From NCBI RefSeq assembly GCF_003696365.1, contig NZ_RFFM01000002.1:1116001-1180000 (forward strand): a DNA stretch of 64,000 bases. Direction: 5' to 3'. Positions 9,487 to 18,292 of this stretch are shown here, one piece after another (the first letter of the stretch is position 1; each line of letters starts with the position of its first letter). The DNA comes from Stutzerimonas zhaodongensis (lineage in GTDB: Bacteria; Pseudomonadota; Gammaproteobacteria; Pseudomonadales; Pseudomonadaceae). The translations under genes were made by a program, and so were the position numbers. The notes under the pieces are model-generated. The model was not told the DNA's origin. It ran no database searches and worked only from the letters and a program-made list of their open reading frames with translations.

Positions 9487-9849
9487 ATGGCTTTGCATCA
9501 CGCTCGATCAGGGGAAGTAGTCAACGTCCTCACTCACTCGGAACTGCCCGCGGTTCAATCGCAGGCCATCGTCAGCACACCCGATCTCGAAGTCATGCGG
9601 CTGTGCATGCCCGAGGGCAAGCAGGTCCCGCCCCACGCCGTTGCTGGCGCCATCACGCTGTTGTGCTTGCAAGGCGAGGTAGAAGTTCAGGCGCATGGCG
9701 CCTGGCACACCCTGCAGGTGAACGATCACCTGTATCTCGATCGCCATGTAGAACATGCCCTGAGGGCACTCTCAGACGCCGTGGTACTGGTGAACATCCA
9801 GCGCCGGATTGAAACCAGAGCGGACGCAAACCAGACAAGCACTAACTAA
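9487..9849 (+). CDS. Small cupin-domain protein
   Basis: A 120-residue single-domain cupin beginning MALHHARSGEVVNVLTHSEL. The conserved beta-barrel signature is visible as a first motif around PHAVAGAITLLCLQGEVEV (residues 49-67) and a second around VNDHLYLDRHVEHALRALSD (78-97); His 50, His 87 and His 90 could bind metal. No signal peptide is seen. It is the first gene of the run cupin-microprotein-norCBQD, and only 48 bases separate its stop from the next start. A sensor or metal-handling role for denitrification is possible but unproven. The start lacks a strong ribosome site. Confidence 0.75.
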   Translation: MALHHARSGEVVNVLTHSELPAVQSQAIVSTPDLEVMRLCMPEGKQVPPHAVAGAITLLCLQGEVEVQAHGAWHTLQVNDHLYLDRHVEHALRALSDAVVLVNIQRRIETRADANQTSTN

Positions 9850-9897
9850 CGGCAGCCGTGCAGCGATGCGTCGGTCAACGAAAGGAGCACAGCTTTG

Positions 9898-10005
9898 GTG
9901 AAGTTCTTACGAGTTCTCAGTTTTGTGGTGTTGGCGCTGATGGCTACCGCGGTCATCTACGCCGGCGTCATGGGTATCGTCCACTGGGCCGGTATCGGCG
10001 TTTGA
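9898..10005 (+). CDS. 35-residue single-span membrane microprotein upstream of norC
   Basis: A short frame with the ribosome site AAAGGAG (9881-9887) and a start at GTG 9898 or TTG 9895. It encodes VKFLRVLSFVVLALMATAVI and continues to a C-terminal HWAGIGV. Lys 2 and Arg 5 precede a hydrophobic stretch of about 20-25 residues, so a single membrane span with cytoplasmic N-terminus is predicted. The stop lies 13 bases before norC. Heme-copper oxidases of P. stutzeri have a comparable tiny subunit (CcoM of cbb3 oxidase), so an accessory role for the NO reductase is a reasonable inference. No homologue is recalled with certainty. Confidence 0.65.
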   Translation: MKFLRVLSFVVLALMATAVIYAGVMGIVHWAGIGV

Positions 10006-10018
10006 GCGGAGCCTCAAG

Positions 10019-10888
10019 ATGAATAAAAGACAAACCCGGTTGTTCGCCATTGGCTCGACATTGGTAGCGTCATTGGTATTCATCGGCCTGACGATCGACA
10101 GCCACAGGCAGTTCCCCAAGTTGACCAACGCCGAAAACATCACTCCGGCCGTCACTCGCGGTAATGATGTATGGCACGCCAACAACTGTATCAACTGCCA
10201 CACGCTGTTTGGTGAAGGTGCCTACTACGCACCCGACCTGACAAAGATCACCCAGCTTCGCGGCGCACCCTATCTCAAGGCGTTCTTGCAGGACCCGGAA
10301 CGTTTTTATGACGAGCAGCGCCATCGCCGGCTGATGCCCAACCCCGACCTCAAAGATGAAGAGATCGATGATCTAATTGCTTTCTTCGACTGGGTTGCGA
10401 ACGTCGACAATCAGGGCTGGCCACCTCGACCGATTCTCGTAACGGGATCGTCCATTCCCGGCACCAGCCTGACCATTGCACAGCAGGACGCTTCCGGGCC
10501 AGGCAGAACCCAAGAGCAGATGCCGCCTGGTGCTCGCCCAGTCACCGGCGACGAGGACCCCATCGCACTTGGCGAGGCGCTCTTCCGCACGGCTAGCCCT
10601 GCCTGTAACGCCTGCCACTCGATAGCGCCCGGTGTGAACATGGCCGGGCCGACGCTGGCGGACTTGGTGACTCGAGCGCAGCAGACCATCGCCTCACCTG
10701 AGTATCAGGGCGAGGCCGAAACGGTAGAAGACTTCATCCGCGAATCAATCGTGGCGCCAAGCGCCTACCTGCACCCCGGCGATATGTACTCGGCCGGCGG
10801 TGTGTCCTTCATGCCCACCAGTTACGGCGAATCGCTGACCGACGAGCAGATCGATCAGCTGGTGCAGTACCTGGCGTCTTTCAAATGA
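10019..10888 (+). CDS. norC: Nitric oxide reductase cytochrome c subunit, with an added second haem c domain
   Basis: NorC passes electrons to NorB for reduction of NO to nitrous oxide at the periplasmic face of the membrane. Residues 1-145 look like an ordinary NorC: membrane anchor at about 7-24, haem site CINCH at 57-61, axial Met in RLMPNP at 106. Ordinary NorC is about 146 residues, but this product has 289. A linker rich in Pro and Gly (about 146-180) leads to a second cytochrome c domain with CNACH at 196-200 and a probable Met ligand at 265 (VSFMPTSYG). The frame is continuous with no internal stop. It precedes norB by 45 bases. The function of the extra haem is unknown. Confidence 0.93.
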   Translation: MNKRQTRLFAIGSTLVASLVFIGLTIDSHRQFPKLTNAENITPAVTRGNDVWHANNCINCHTLFGEGAYYAPDLTKITQLRGAPYLKAFLQDPERFYDEQRHRRLMPNPDLKDEEIDDLIAFFDWVANVDNQGWPPRPILVTGSSIPGTSLTIAQQDASGPGRTQEQMPPGARPVTGDEDPIALGEALFRTASPACNACHSIAPGVNMAGPTLADLVTRAQQTIASPEYQGEAETVEDFIRESIVAPSAYLHPGDMYSAGGVSFMPTSYGESLTDEQIDQLVQYLASFK

Positions 10889-10933
10889 GCGCGGTGCCAA
10901 AGGCCCGCCGGACGAACATGCAGGGGTTCAGCC

Positions 10934-12304
10934 ATGCGCTATAAATCACAATCGGTCGCCTACTGGTACTTCGCCGTGGCGATGGTGCTTTTCGGACTGC
11001 AGTTGGTGTTCGGCCTGCTGTCCGCCACCAAATACCTGGGCCCGGATCCATTGCTGAACATCCTGCCGTTCGATGTCACCAAGGTGATCCACACCAACCT
11101 GCTGATCGTCTGGGTGCTGACCGGCTTCATGGGAGCCACCTATTGGATGGTGCCGGATGAATCGCGTACCGAACTGCACAGCACCAAGCTCGCCTACATC
11201 CAGCTGGGCCTTTGGACAGCCATGGGCGTCACCGCAGTCATCGGTTACCTGTTCGGCTATGGCACAGGTAACAAGCTGCTGGAGCAGCCACTGCCACACA
11301 AGATCGTCATCGTCATATGCATGCTGATCTTTCTCTACAACATCGGTATGACCATCAAGAAATCCGGCCGCTTCACCACCACAGAAGGCGTGCTGCTGCT
11401 CGGTCTGGTCAGCTCCGCCGTGCTGTTCTTCCCCGCCCTGCTGCACTACGAGAATTACACCGTCTCCATCTTCTATCGTTGGTGGACCATTCATCTGTGG
11501 GTGGAAGGCGTATGGATGATGATCATGGGCGCCTTCCTTGCGTATCTGCTCATTCGACTGTCTGGAGCAGACCGTGAGGTGCTGGAGAAATGGCTTTACG
11601 TCATCGTCGGCCTGGTCTTCATTGCCGGCATTCTCGGCACCGCGCACCACTATTACTGGGTCGGCGTGCCGCATTACTGGCTGCCCATCGGCGGCTTCTT
11701 CAGCGCGCTTGAGCCGTTGGCAATCATCGGTATGGCCATGTATGCCTACAGCGCCATGCGCCGCTCGGGGATGGCACACCCCAACTCCCTGGCACTGCAC
11801 TGGACACTCGGCAGCACCATCTTCACGCTGTTCGGCGCAGGCTTGCTGGGGCTGGCACATACCTGGCCGAGCATCAACAAGTGGACCCATGGCACGCTTA
11901 TCACAGCCATGCACGGGCACGCCGCTTTCTATGGCGCCTACGCCATGATCGTGCTGGCGATGATCACCTATGCGCTGCCATCACTGACCAACAAGCGTCC
12001 TGAGCAAGGCACCACCATTGGCTACTGGGCGTTCTGGTTGCAGCTGGCCGGCATGTTCGGCATGACCCTTTCATTCGCCACGGCAGGAATCGGCCAGGTC
12101 TATCTGGAACGGATCATGGGCATGGGCTATCTGGATGCTCAATTGAAGATCCAGATTCACTTCGTGATGCTGATCTCCACTGCCTGTATCTTCTCCCTCG
12201 GCGTCGGCTTGTTCATCTACGATTTCTTTAGCTATCGACCGCGTTTCGAGGTCGATGCAAACGAAGCGATGGAAACCAACTTCGCCGCAGAGCGGGCAGT
12301 CTGA
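10934..12304 (+). CDS. norB: Nitric oxide reductase catalytic subunit
   Basis: Twelve-helix heme-copper-superfamily subunit that couples two NO molecules to nitrous oxide at a haem b3/non-haem iron centre. The 456 residues contain the expected ligands: His 53 and His 329 for haem b, His 327 for haem b3, and His 187, His 238 and His 239 for the non-haem iron. Glu 191 and Glu 260 match the conserved glutamates. Compared with my memory of P. aeruginosa NorB, numbering is offset by 7 at the first His and by 20 later, so about 13 residues of an early loop are absent. The ligand set is complete, so the enzyme should be active. Ends seven bases before norQ. Confidence 0.96.
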   Translation: MRYKSQSVAYWYFAVAMVLFGLQLVFGLLSATKYLGPDPLLNILPFDVTKVIHTNLLIVWVLTGFMGATYWMVPDESRTELHSTKLAYIQLGLWTAMGVTAVIGYLFGYGTGNKLLEQPLPHKIVIVICMLIFLYNIGMTIKKSGRFTTTEGVLLLGLVSSAVLFFPALLHYENYTVSIFYRWWTIHLWVEGVWMMIMGAFLAYLLIRLSGADREVLEKWLYVIVGLVFIAGILGTAHHYYWVGVPHYWLPIGGFFSALEPLAIIGMAMYAYSAMRRSGMAHPNSLALHWTLGSTIFTLFGAGLLGLAHTWPSINKWTHGTLITAMHGHAAFYGAYAMIVLAMITYALPSLTNKRPEQGTTIGYWAFWLQLAGMFGMTLSFATAGIGQVYLERIMGMGYLDAQLKIQIHFVMLISTACIFSLGVGLFIYDFFSYRPRFEVDANEAMETNFAAERAV

Positions 12305-12311
12305 GGTGGGC

Positions 12312-13127
12312 ATGGATCAATCGGTGCACGACCTCACTGCTAACCAACCCAGGGACGAGCCCTGGTACCGCCCTGCAGGCAACGAAGTCAGCCTGTTCGA
12401 GCACTGCCACAACCGCGGTCTGGCCGTCATGCTCAAGGGGCCGACCGGCTGCGGCAAGACCCGCTTCGTCGAACACATGGCATGGCGCCTGGGTCGGCCG
12501 CTGATCACCATCCCCTGTCACGACGACCTAGCGGCAAGCGACCTTATCGGTCGCTACCTGATCCGCCACGACGGCACCGTCTGGCAGGATGGGCCGCTCA
12601 CCCGAGCGGTTCGCGAAGGCGCCATCTGCTATCTCGACGAGGTGGTCGAGGCTCGGCAGGACACCGTGGTCGTGCTGCACGCACTGACCGACTACCGACG
12701 GACATTGCCGATCGACAAGACCGGCGAGAGCGTCAGGGCTGCGCCGGGTTTCCAACTGGTCGTTTCCTATAACCCCGGCTACCAGCGCATGCTCAAGGAC
12801 CTGAAGCCCAGCACCCGACAACGCTTCGTCGCCATGGACCTGGACTTTCCAGCAGCCGAGCACGAAGCGCTGATCGTGCAGCATGAAAGCGGGGTCGAAA
12901 CGGCCCTCGCCAAAGGGCTGGTCAGCCTTGCCGGGCGGATTCGCCAGCTGCGCGACCGCGGCCTGGCGGAGGTGCCAAGCACTCGACTGCTGATCGCCGC
13001 GGGCACACTGACCCTCTGTGGCATTCCGGTACGGGAGGCCTGCTATGCCGCCATCGTCTCGCCGCTGTCCGATGAACCCTCGATGGTCAGCACCCTGCGC
13101 GATCTGGTTGACGGCACTTTTGTTTAG
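12312..13127 (+). CDS. norQ: NorQ/CbbQ-type MoxR AAA+ ATPase for NO reductase activation
   Basis: Cytoplasmic AAA+ ATPase that works with NorD to insert the non-haem iron or otherwise mature NOR. ATG 12312 (MDQSVHDLTANQPRDEPWYR) follows GAGGTGG; 271 residues is the family length. The Walker A motif GPTGCGKT lies near residue 42 and the Walker B-like AICYLDEVVEAR near 105. VVSYNPGYQ and TRQRF (sensor and Arg-finger regions) follow. The gene is tightly coupled to norB. In the classical P. stutzeri arrangement I recall, the norQ/nirQ gene sits near nirS rather than after norB. Confidence 0.93.
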   Translation: MDQSVHDLTANQPRDEPWYRPAGNEVSLFEHCHNRGLAVMLKGPTGCGKTRFVEHMAWRLGRPLITIPCHDDLAASDLIGRYLIRHDGTVWQDGPLTRAVREGAICYLDEVVEARQDTVVVLHALTDYRRTLPIDKTGESVRAAPGFQLVVSYNPGYQRMLKDLKPSTRQRFVAMDLDFPAAEHEALIVQHESGVETALAKGLVSLAGRIRQLRDRGLAEVPSTRLLIAAGTLTLCGIPVREACYAAIVSPLSDEPSMVSTLRDLVDGTFV

Positions 13128-13213
13128 GACTTGCTTGAGCGCGTTTTCATCGGCGAGCGACGAGCAGCCCGGTTGCGGCCTTGATCTGTCAAGAAGCCGC
13201 AGTGAGCCAACCC

Positions 13214-15250
13214 ATGGCTGAAGCCGAAGAGCTGGTCAGCGACGCCGCGCGCCACGCAACCGTTTTCGCGCAGCGGCTGTGGCGACGCTATCGTCCCTTA
13301 CCCAAAGGCCCGCCAACAGTGCTGCTCGCCGATAACGCAGCCCGCCTGGACCTTTTGATTACGGCCGTTACGGGTATGAGCTACCCGATCAGGATCGCTC
13401 AGCCACCGGCGCTGCCAACCCTGCTAGCGCGGCTCTTCCGACGCTCCCAGGCCCCCTGGCAACGGCAGGCAGTTCCAGCTACAGACGGCCGGAGGCTTTG
13501 GCTACCTGCTGACTCCTGCATCGAGGACCCCGTCAGAGGGAGTGAACACTATCGAGTCATGGCGCTGCAGCAGGCGATACGGGCTAAACGAGGCAGCGCA
13601 GACCTCAGTGACCAGATGCTGTCGCCGCTGCAAGCGGACGCCTACCTGCTGCTCGAAGCCTGGGCGGTCGATGAAGCACTGGTCGGAATGCTGCCAGGCC
13701 TGGCTCCAGCCGTTGAGGCCTTTCGGCAACATGCATTGCGACAACGGCCCGCCTTCTCGACCTTCTCACGCGCTCGGCAGCCGCTCGAAGCACTGCTGCG
13801 CCAGCTGCTCGCCAGCCCCTGCAGTCAGAGGCCACCTGGCTTCACCTTGAGCGAGTCGCCAGAGCATTCAAGATCTCTGATCGGACCATTGCTCGCCACG
13901 CTGAACCTGCCATCGGATGCTCGCTCGCTGGGTAACGCGCCGCTGCTCAGGGATTGCTGGACCGGCAGCCTCGTGCGCCCCAGCGGGACTACCGAAGTGC
14001 TGACCGAAAGACAGCCAGCTGACGATTCATTTACCAAGGACGCCACTCCACCGCGCGGTGCCAAGCTGGCACGTCGCCCCGATCTTCGCCAAGCGACGGA
14101 GGACGAGGACAAGCACGACGATGGAATATTCATGGTGCAGGCCGACGAGCCGCACCAGCATGCGGAGGACCCGCTGGGCTTGACTCGCCCGGTGGATCAC
14201 GATGAGAACACGAGCGCCGATGATTATGGCGACATGCTTTCCGAACTCCCGGAAGCACGTCTTGTGTCGATGCCTGGCAGGCCCAAGGAAGTGCTGATTT
14301 CGGACGACCCGCCCGACGGCAATACAGCCCTGCAACTCAAGCGAGCTATCGCTGATGGACAGGGCCTGCGATATCCCGAGTGGGACTACCGGGCCGGGCA
14401 CTATATACAGCCAGGAGCGACAGTCAGAGTGTTGCCCAACCTGCCCGGATCTCAGCAGTGGGTCGAGGCCACACTGCAAGAGCACCGCTCGATGCTGAAC
14501 CAGATCCGCAGGCGCTTCGAAATGCTCAGGGCCCGTCGAGTAACGCGACGGCGTCAGCTGGACGGCGATGAGATCGACTTGCAGGCCTATATCGACAGTT
14601 ATGCCGACTTCAGAGCAGGCGGTTCGCTTTCCGACGCCTTGTATCAGAACCGCCGCACAGCGGAACGGGACCTGGCCATCACATTGCTCATCGATGTCAG
14701 TGGTTCAACCGATGGCTGGGTGTCGGCCGAACGCAGGATCATCGATGTGGAGCGCGAGGCGCTGCTGATCGTATGCGTCGCGCTGGAAGGCCTGGGCGAG
14801 CCCTATGCCGTGCAGGCCTTTTCCGGAGAAGGGCCGGACGCCGTCATCGTTCGACAGCTGAAAAGCTTCAACGAACCCTTCAGCAACGATGTGGCACTGC
14901 GGATCAGCGCTCTCGAGCCTGAGCATTACACCCGGGCGGGCGCGGCTATTCGCCACTCAACCAGCAGCCTTCTGGAGCAACCGGCAACTCACCGCCTGCT
15001 GCTCCTGCTCTCGGATGGCAAGCCAAACGACAAGGATGAATACGAAGGGCACTACGGCGTTGAGGACATGCGACAGGCCGTGACCGAAGCCAATCTTCAA
15101 GGCATTTCGACGTTCTGCCTGACGATCGATCGCCAGGCAGCCAGCTATCTGCCGAAGGTGTTCGGCGCGCACCAGTACGCGTTGCTTCCCAAGGCAGAGC
15201 TGCTCCCGGTCGTTCTGCTGGAATGGCTCAAGCGGCTGATCGCGACGTGA
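13214..15250 (+). CDS. norD: NorD, von Willebrand factor A domain activator of NO reductase
   Basis: Partner of NorQ in activating NO reductase. The start is uncertain: ATG 13214 (MAEAEELVSDAARHATVFAQ, 678 residues) is preferred, GTG 13202 is possible and TTG 13181 unlikely. The middle (about 280-340) is acidic and low in complexity. The C-terminal VWA domain carries the metal-ion-dependent adhesion motif IDVSGST near residue 492, with a later LLLLSDGKPND. No membrane segment is seen. It follows norQ after 86 bases and ends the norCBQD run; the next gene, mscL, is convergent. Confidence 0.92.
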   Translation: MAEAEELVSDAARHATVFAQRLWRRYRPLPKGPPTVLLADNAARLDLLITAVTGMSYPIRIAQPPALPTLLARLFRRSQAPWQRQAVPATDGRRLWLPADSCIEDPVRGSEHYRVMALQQAIRAKRGSADLSDQMLSPLQADAYLLLEAWAVDEALVGMLPGLAPAVEAFRQHALRQRPAFSTFSRARQPLEALLRQLLASPCSQRPPGFTLSESPEHSRSLIGPLLATLNLPSDARSLGNAPLLRDCWTGSLVRPSGTTEVLTERQPADDSFTKDATPPRGAKLARRPDLRQATEDEDKHDDGIFMVQADEPHQHAEDPLGLTRPVDHDENTSADDYGDMLSELPEARLVSMPGRPKEVLISDDPPDGNTALQLKRAIADGQGLRYPEWDYRAGHYIQPGATVRVLPNLPGSQQWVEATLQEHRSMLNQIRRRFEMLRARRVTRRRQLDGDEIDLQAYIDSYADFRAGGSLSDALYQNRRTAERDLAITLLIDVSGSTDGWVSAERRIIDVEREALLIVCVALEGLGEPYAVQAFSGEGPDAVIVRQLKSFNEPFSNDVALRISALEPEHYTRAGAAIRHSTSSLLEQPATHRLLLLLSDGKPNDKDEYEGHYGVEDMRQAVTEANLQGISTFCLTIDRQAASYLPKVFGAHQYALLPKAELLPVVLLEWLKRLIAT

Positions 15251-15294
15251 CTGCTGGACTGCCTCTATGGCGGACTGCTTTCAGAAGACAGCTG

Positions 15295-15705
15295 TCAGGG
15301 GCGATTCTGAGCGCGCAGCGCATCCCTGATCTCGGTCAGCAACACCTCTTCTTTACTTGGAGCTGGCGGCGCAGACGGTGCTTCGGCCTCTTTGCGCTTG
15401 AGATGGTTGATGCCCTTGACCGCGAGGAAAATCGCAAAGGCCACGATAGTGAAGTCGAATACCGTCTGGATGAAGCGCCCATAGCTCAAGGTAACGGCGG
15501 GCGTATCACCTACCGCCTGCTTGAGCACGATAGCCAGATCCGAGAAATCCACCCCGCCGATCAACATGCCCAGCGGCGGCGTAACGACATCGGCAACAAA
15601 GGACGAGACAATCTTGGTGAACGCAGCGCCGACAATGATGCCCACTGCCATATCGATGACATTGCCCCTGACTGCAAACGCTTTGAATTCGCTGATCATG
15701 CCCAT
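15295..15705 (-). CDS. mscL: Large-conductance mechanosensitive channel
   Basis: MscL opens under membrane tension and releases solutes on hypo-osmotic shock. The 136 residues begin [20 protein letters not shown]; the first helix [20 protein letters not shown] and the second around [19 protein letters not shown] are typical, as is the charged C-terminal helix. Its presence near a betaine-based osmolyte system is coincidental: mscL also lies in this core neighbourhood in other Pseudomonas. It is convergent with norD, 44 bases away. Confidence 0.96.
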   Translation of the reverse strand: MGMISEFKAFAVRGNVIDMAVGIIVGAAFTKIVSSFVADVVTPPLGMLIGGVDFSDLAIVLKQAVGDTPAVTLSYGRFIQTVFDFTIVAFAIFLAVKGINHLKRKEAEAPSAPPAPSKEEVLLTEIRDALRAQNRP

Positions 15706-15903
15706 CTGTGGAGTTCCCGTTCGGTTGAAATGAGTCGTCTTGCCCGTTTCGGCTGCACAAGCATAGGCGGGCTTGATCTACCGGGCCAGACCGCTTCGAC
15801 GACCGACGGGTAAAGTGCTTTGGCGACCTCTTGATCGCCGTCAAAAGCAATGCACGGGCGCGCGGCTAAGGTACAGCTCTCAGCACACAACCGGAGCGGC
15901 ACC

Positions 15904-16173
15904 ATGCACGTCGAACATCACCCACTGGTCAAGGATTTCCCGGAAAAGCGCGAATTGCTTCAGCAGATGCGCCAGCAGGATCCGAACTTCGCTCGCAAGG
16001 CCCACACCTACGAGGAGCTGGACAAGCAGATATGTCGCGCGGAAGACGGCGTGGAAACGCTCGATGACGCAGCGCTCGGTGCCCTCAAGCAGGAGCGCGT
16101 TGCGCTGAAGGACGACATTGCCCGCGACCTCAAGCGCGCCAGTGGCAGCTGCTGTGGAGGCTGTTGCGGCTGA
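15904..16173 (+). CDS. YdcH/DUF465-family small protein with a Cys-rich tail
   Basis: An 89-residue protein starting MHVEHHPLVKDFPEKRELLQ, preceded by GGAG. The body is a helical DUF465 hairpin (HPLVKDFPEKRELLQ...NFARKAHTYEELDKQI), often found in small cytoplasmic proteins. The C-terminus ends GSCCGGCCG, four cysteines in nine residues, which could bind a metal ion such as copper or zinc. That tail stands next to a CopD-domain gene, but the link is speculative. Function is unknown. Confidence 0.8.
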   Translation: MHVEHHPLVKDFPEKRELLQQMRQQDPNFARKAHTYEELDKQICRAEDGVETLDDAALGALKQERVALKDDIARDLKRASGSCCGGCCG

Positions 16174-16303
16174 TCCAGCCCTATAAATTGCCCACCCACC
16201 CACCCGCCCGCTCAGGCTCAGCCTGACGAGGCGGGTTGTGTTACACCCCCTCGATTGCGCCAGCCCTGCAACGCTCTTCCGAGCGCGACGCAATGCTACG
16301 GTG

Positions 16304-16738
16304 TCAGAACAAGCCGCCGAATCTGAAGCCCGAGCCAACCCAAACGAACGCGACCGCCGTCAGGGTGATAAGCACGATATGCACGCCTAGTTGCGGCAGC
16401 CGCTGGGCATCGAGTTTCGGAATAATCGCCAGCCGTGCATGCACGCCCAGCACCGCAGTGAAGACCGACAGTGCCAGCTTGGCCTGAACCAGATGAGCTA
16501 TAGGCGAATCGCCGAACCACTGCGAATGCGGAAGCCACCGCCCGGCCAGCCAGATCCCGGTGACGATCTGCAGTAACAGCGCCGGGATACCGACCCTCTC
16601 GTAAAGCTGCTCGAATGCCCGTACCGGCTGCACATCGCGGCGTTGCAAAGCGCCTGGTAGCACGCTGAACAGCAGCACCAGATGGCCGCCCACCCAGACA
16701 CTGGCGCCGAGCAGATGCAGAAACAACAAATGGCGCAT
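16304..16738 (-). CDS. CopD-domain integral membrane protein
   Basis: A 144-residue membrane protein with about four hydrophobic helices, beginning MRHLLFLHLLGASVWVGGHL. The first helix carries His 8 and His 19 in the pattern HLLGASVWVGGHL, typical of CopD-like proteins that may bind haem or copper. AGGAG precedes ATG 16738. It is divergent from radA. A role in copper or haem handling is possible; no specific function can be given. Confidence 0.8.
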   Translation of the reverse strand: MRHLLFLHLLGASVWVGGHLVLLFSVLPGALQRRDVQPVRAFEQLYERVGIPALLLQIVTGIWLAGRWLPHSQWFGDSPIAHLVQAKLALSVFTAVLGVHARLAIIPKLDAQRLPQLGVHIVLITLTAVAFVWVGSGFRFGGLF

Positions 16739-16854
16739 GACGGGTCACTCCTGTTCGATTTGTTTACAGTCTGGCGGTTGTAGCAGCGCTTTTGGCTGAT
16801 GACGATCAAGTCAGCCGTTATCATGCGGCTCCACTCGTCCGACGCGGAGCTACC

Positions 16855-18216
16855 ATGGCCAAGGCCAAGCGCATGTATGGCTGCACAGAATGCGGCTCGA
16901 CCTTTCCAAAATGGGCCGGCCAGTGCGGCGACTGCGGCGCCTGGAATACCCTGGTAGAAACCGTCATCGACGGTGCCGCCCCACCTTCGGGCCGCGCCGG
17001 CTGGGCCGGTGACCCGGCCAACATCAAGACCCTGGCCGAAGTCAGTGTTGAGGAGGTGCCGCGCTTCTCCACCGCTTCTGGTGAGCTGGACCGGGTTCTC
17101 GGCGGCGGATTGGTAGACGGCTCCGTCGTCCTGATCGGCGGGGACCCAGGGATCGGCAAGTCCACCATCCTGCTACAGACCCTATGCAACATTGCTCGGC
17201 AGTTCCCTGCGCTCTACGTCACTGGTGAGGAATCTCAACAGCAGGTCGCCATGCGCGCGCGTCGCCTGGACCTTCCCCAGGACAAACTCAAGGTCATGAC
17301 CGAGACGTGCATCGAATCGATCATCGCCACCGCCCGGCTGGAAAAGCCCAAAGTGATGGTGATCGACTCGATCCAGACCATCTTCACCGAACAGCTGCAA
17401 TCGGCACCCGGCGGGGTCGCCCAGGTCAGGGAGAGCGCGGCATTGCTGGTGCGCTTTGCCAAGCAGAGCGGCACGGCGATCTTTCTGGTCGGACATGTGA
17501 CCAAGGAAGGCGCACTGGCTGGGCCGCGCGTACTGGAGCACATGGTGGACACCGTGCTCTATTTCGAAGGCGAGTCGGATGGGCGTCTGCGCCTGCTGCG
17601 CGCGGTGAAGAACCGCTTCGGCGCGATCAACGAGCTGGGCGTGTTCGGCATGACCGACAAAGGCTTGAAGGAAGTCACCAATCCCTCGGCCATCTTTCTA
17701 ACCAGGGCGCAGGAAGCGGTACCCGGCAGCGTGGTCATGGCGACCTGGGAAGGCACCCGGCCGATGCTGGTGGAAGTGCAGGCGCTGGTCGACACCAGCC
17801 ACATGGCCAATCCCCGCCGCGTGACGCTCGGTCTCGACCAGAACCGCCTGGCCATGCTGCTGGCGGTGCTGCATCGCCACGGCGGCATTCCTACCTATGA
17901 CCAGGACGTGTTCATCAACGTGGTGGGAGGGGTCAAGGTACTGGAGACTGCTTCTGACCTGGCGCTCATGGCTGCGGTGATCTCCAGCCTGCGCAATCGC
18001 CCGCTGGATACCGATCTGCTGGTGTTCGGCGAAGTGGGCCTGTCAGGTGAAATCCGCCCGGTGCCGAGCGGCCAGGAGCGCTTGAAGGAAGCCGCCAAAC
18101 ATGGATTCAAACGCGCAATCGTACCCAAGGGCAATGCGCCGAAGGAGTCGCCCGCCGGCTTGCAAGTGATCGCCGTAACACGCCTGGAGCAGGCACTTGA
18201 TGCACTCTTCGAATAA
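16855..18216 (+). CDS. radA: DNA repair protein RadA
   Basis: RecA-like ATPase (branch-migration protein) acting in recombinational repair. ATG 16855 gives 453 residues, starting MAKAKRMYGCTECGSTFPKW. The N-terminal four-Cys zinc finger (Cys 10, 13, 24, 27) is followed by Walker A GGDPGIGKST at about 94-103. The RadA-specific KNRFG motif lies near residue 255, and a Lon-like C-terminal domain (about 290-453) ends with NAPKESPAGLQVIAV. Upstream ATG at 16792 is rejected as it adds no family sequence. Length and domains are normal. Confidence 0.96.
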   Translation: MAKAKRMYGCTECGSTFPKWAGQCGDCGAWNTLVETVIDGAAPPSGRAGWAGDPANIKTLAEVSVEEVPRFSTASGELDRVLGGGLVDGSVVLIGGDPGIGKSTILLQTLCNIARQFPALYVTGEESQQQVAMRARRLDLPQDKLKVMTETCIESIIATARLEKPKVMVIDSIQTIFTEQLQSAPGGVAQVRESAALLVRFAKQSGTAIFLVGHVTKEGALAGPRVLEHMVDTVLYFEGESDGRLRLLRAVKNRFGAINELGVFGMTDKGLKEVTNPSAIFLTRAQEAVPGSVVMATWEGTRPMLVEVQALVDTSHMANPRRVTLGLDQNRLAMLLAVLHRHGGIPTYDQDVFINVVGGVKVLETASDLALMAAVISSLRNRPLDTDLLVFGEVGLSGEIRPVPSGQERLKEAAKHGFKRAIVPKGNAPKESPAGLQVIAVTRLEQALDALFE

Positions 18217-18292
18217 GGCCAATACCCGGCGCTGCAGGTAACGGCAGCGCGCCTACTGAATCGCGGCGCCCCGGGAATTCGAGTGCAACTGA

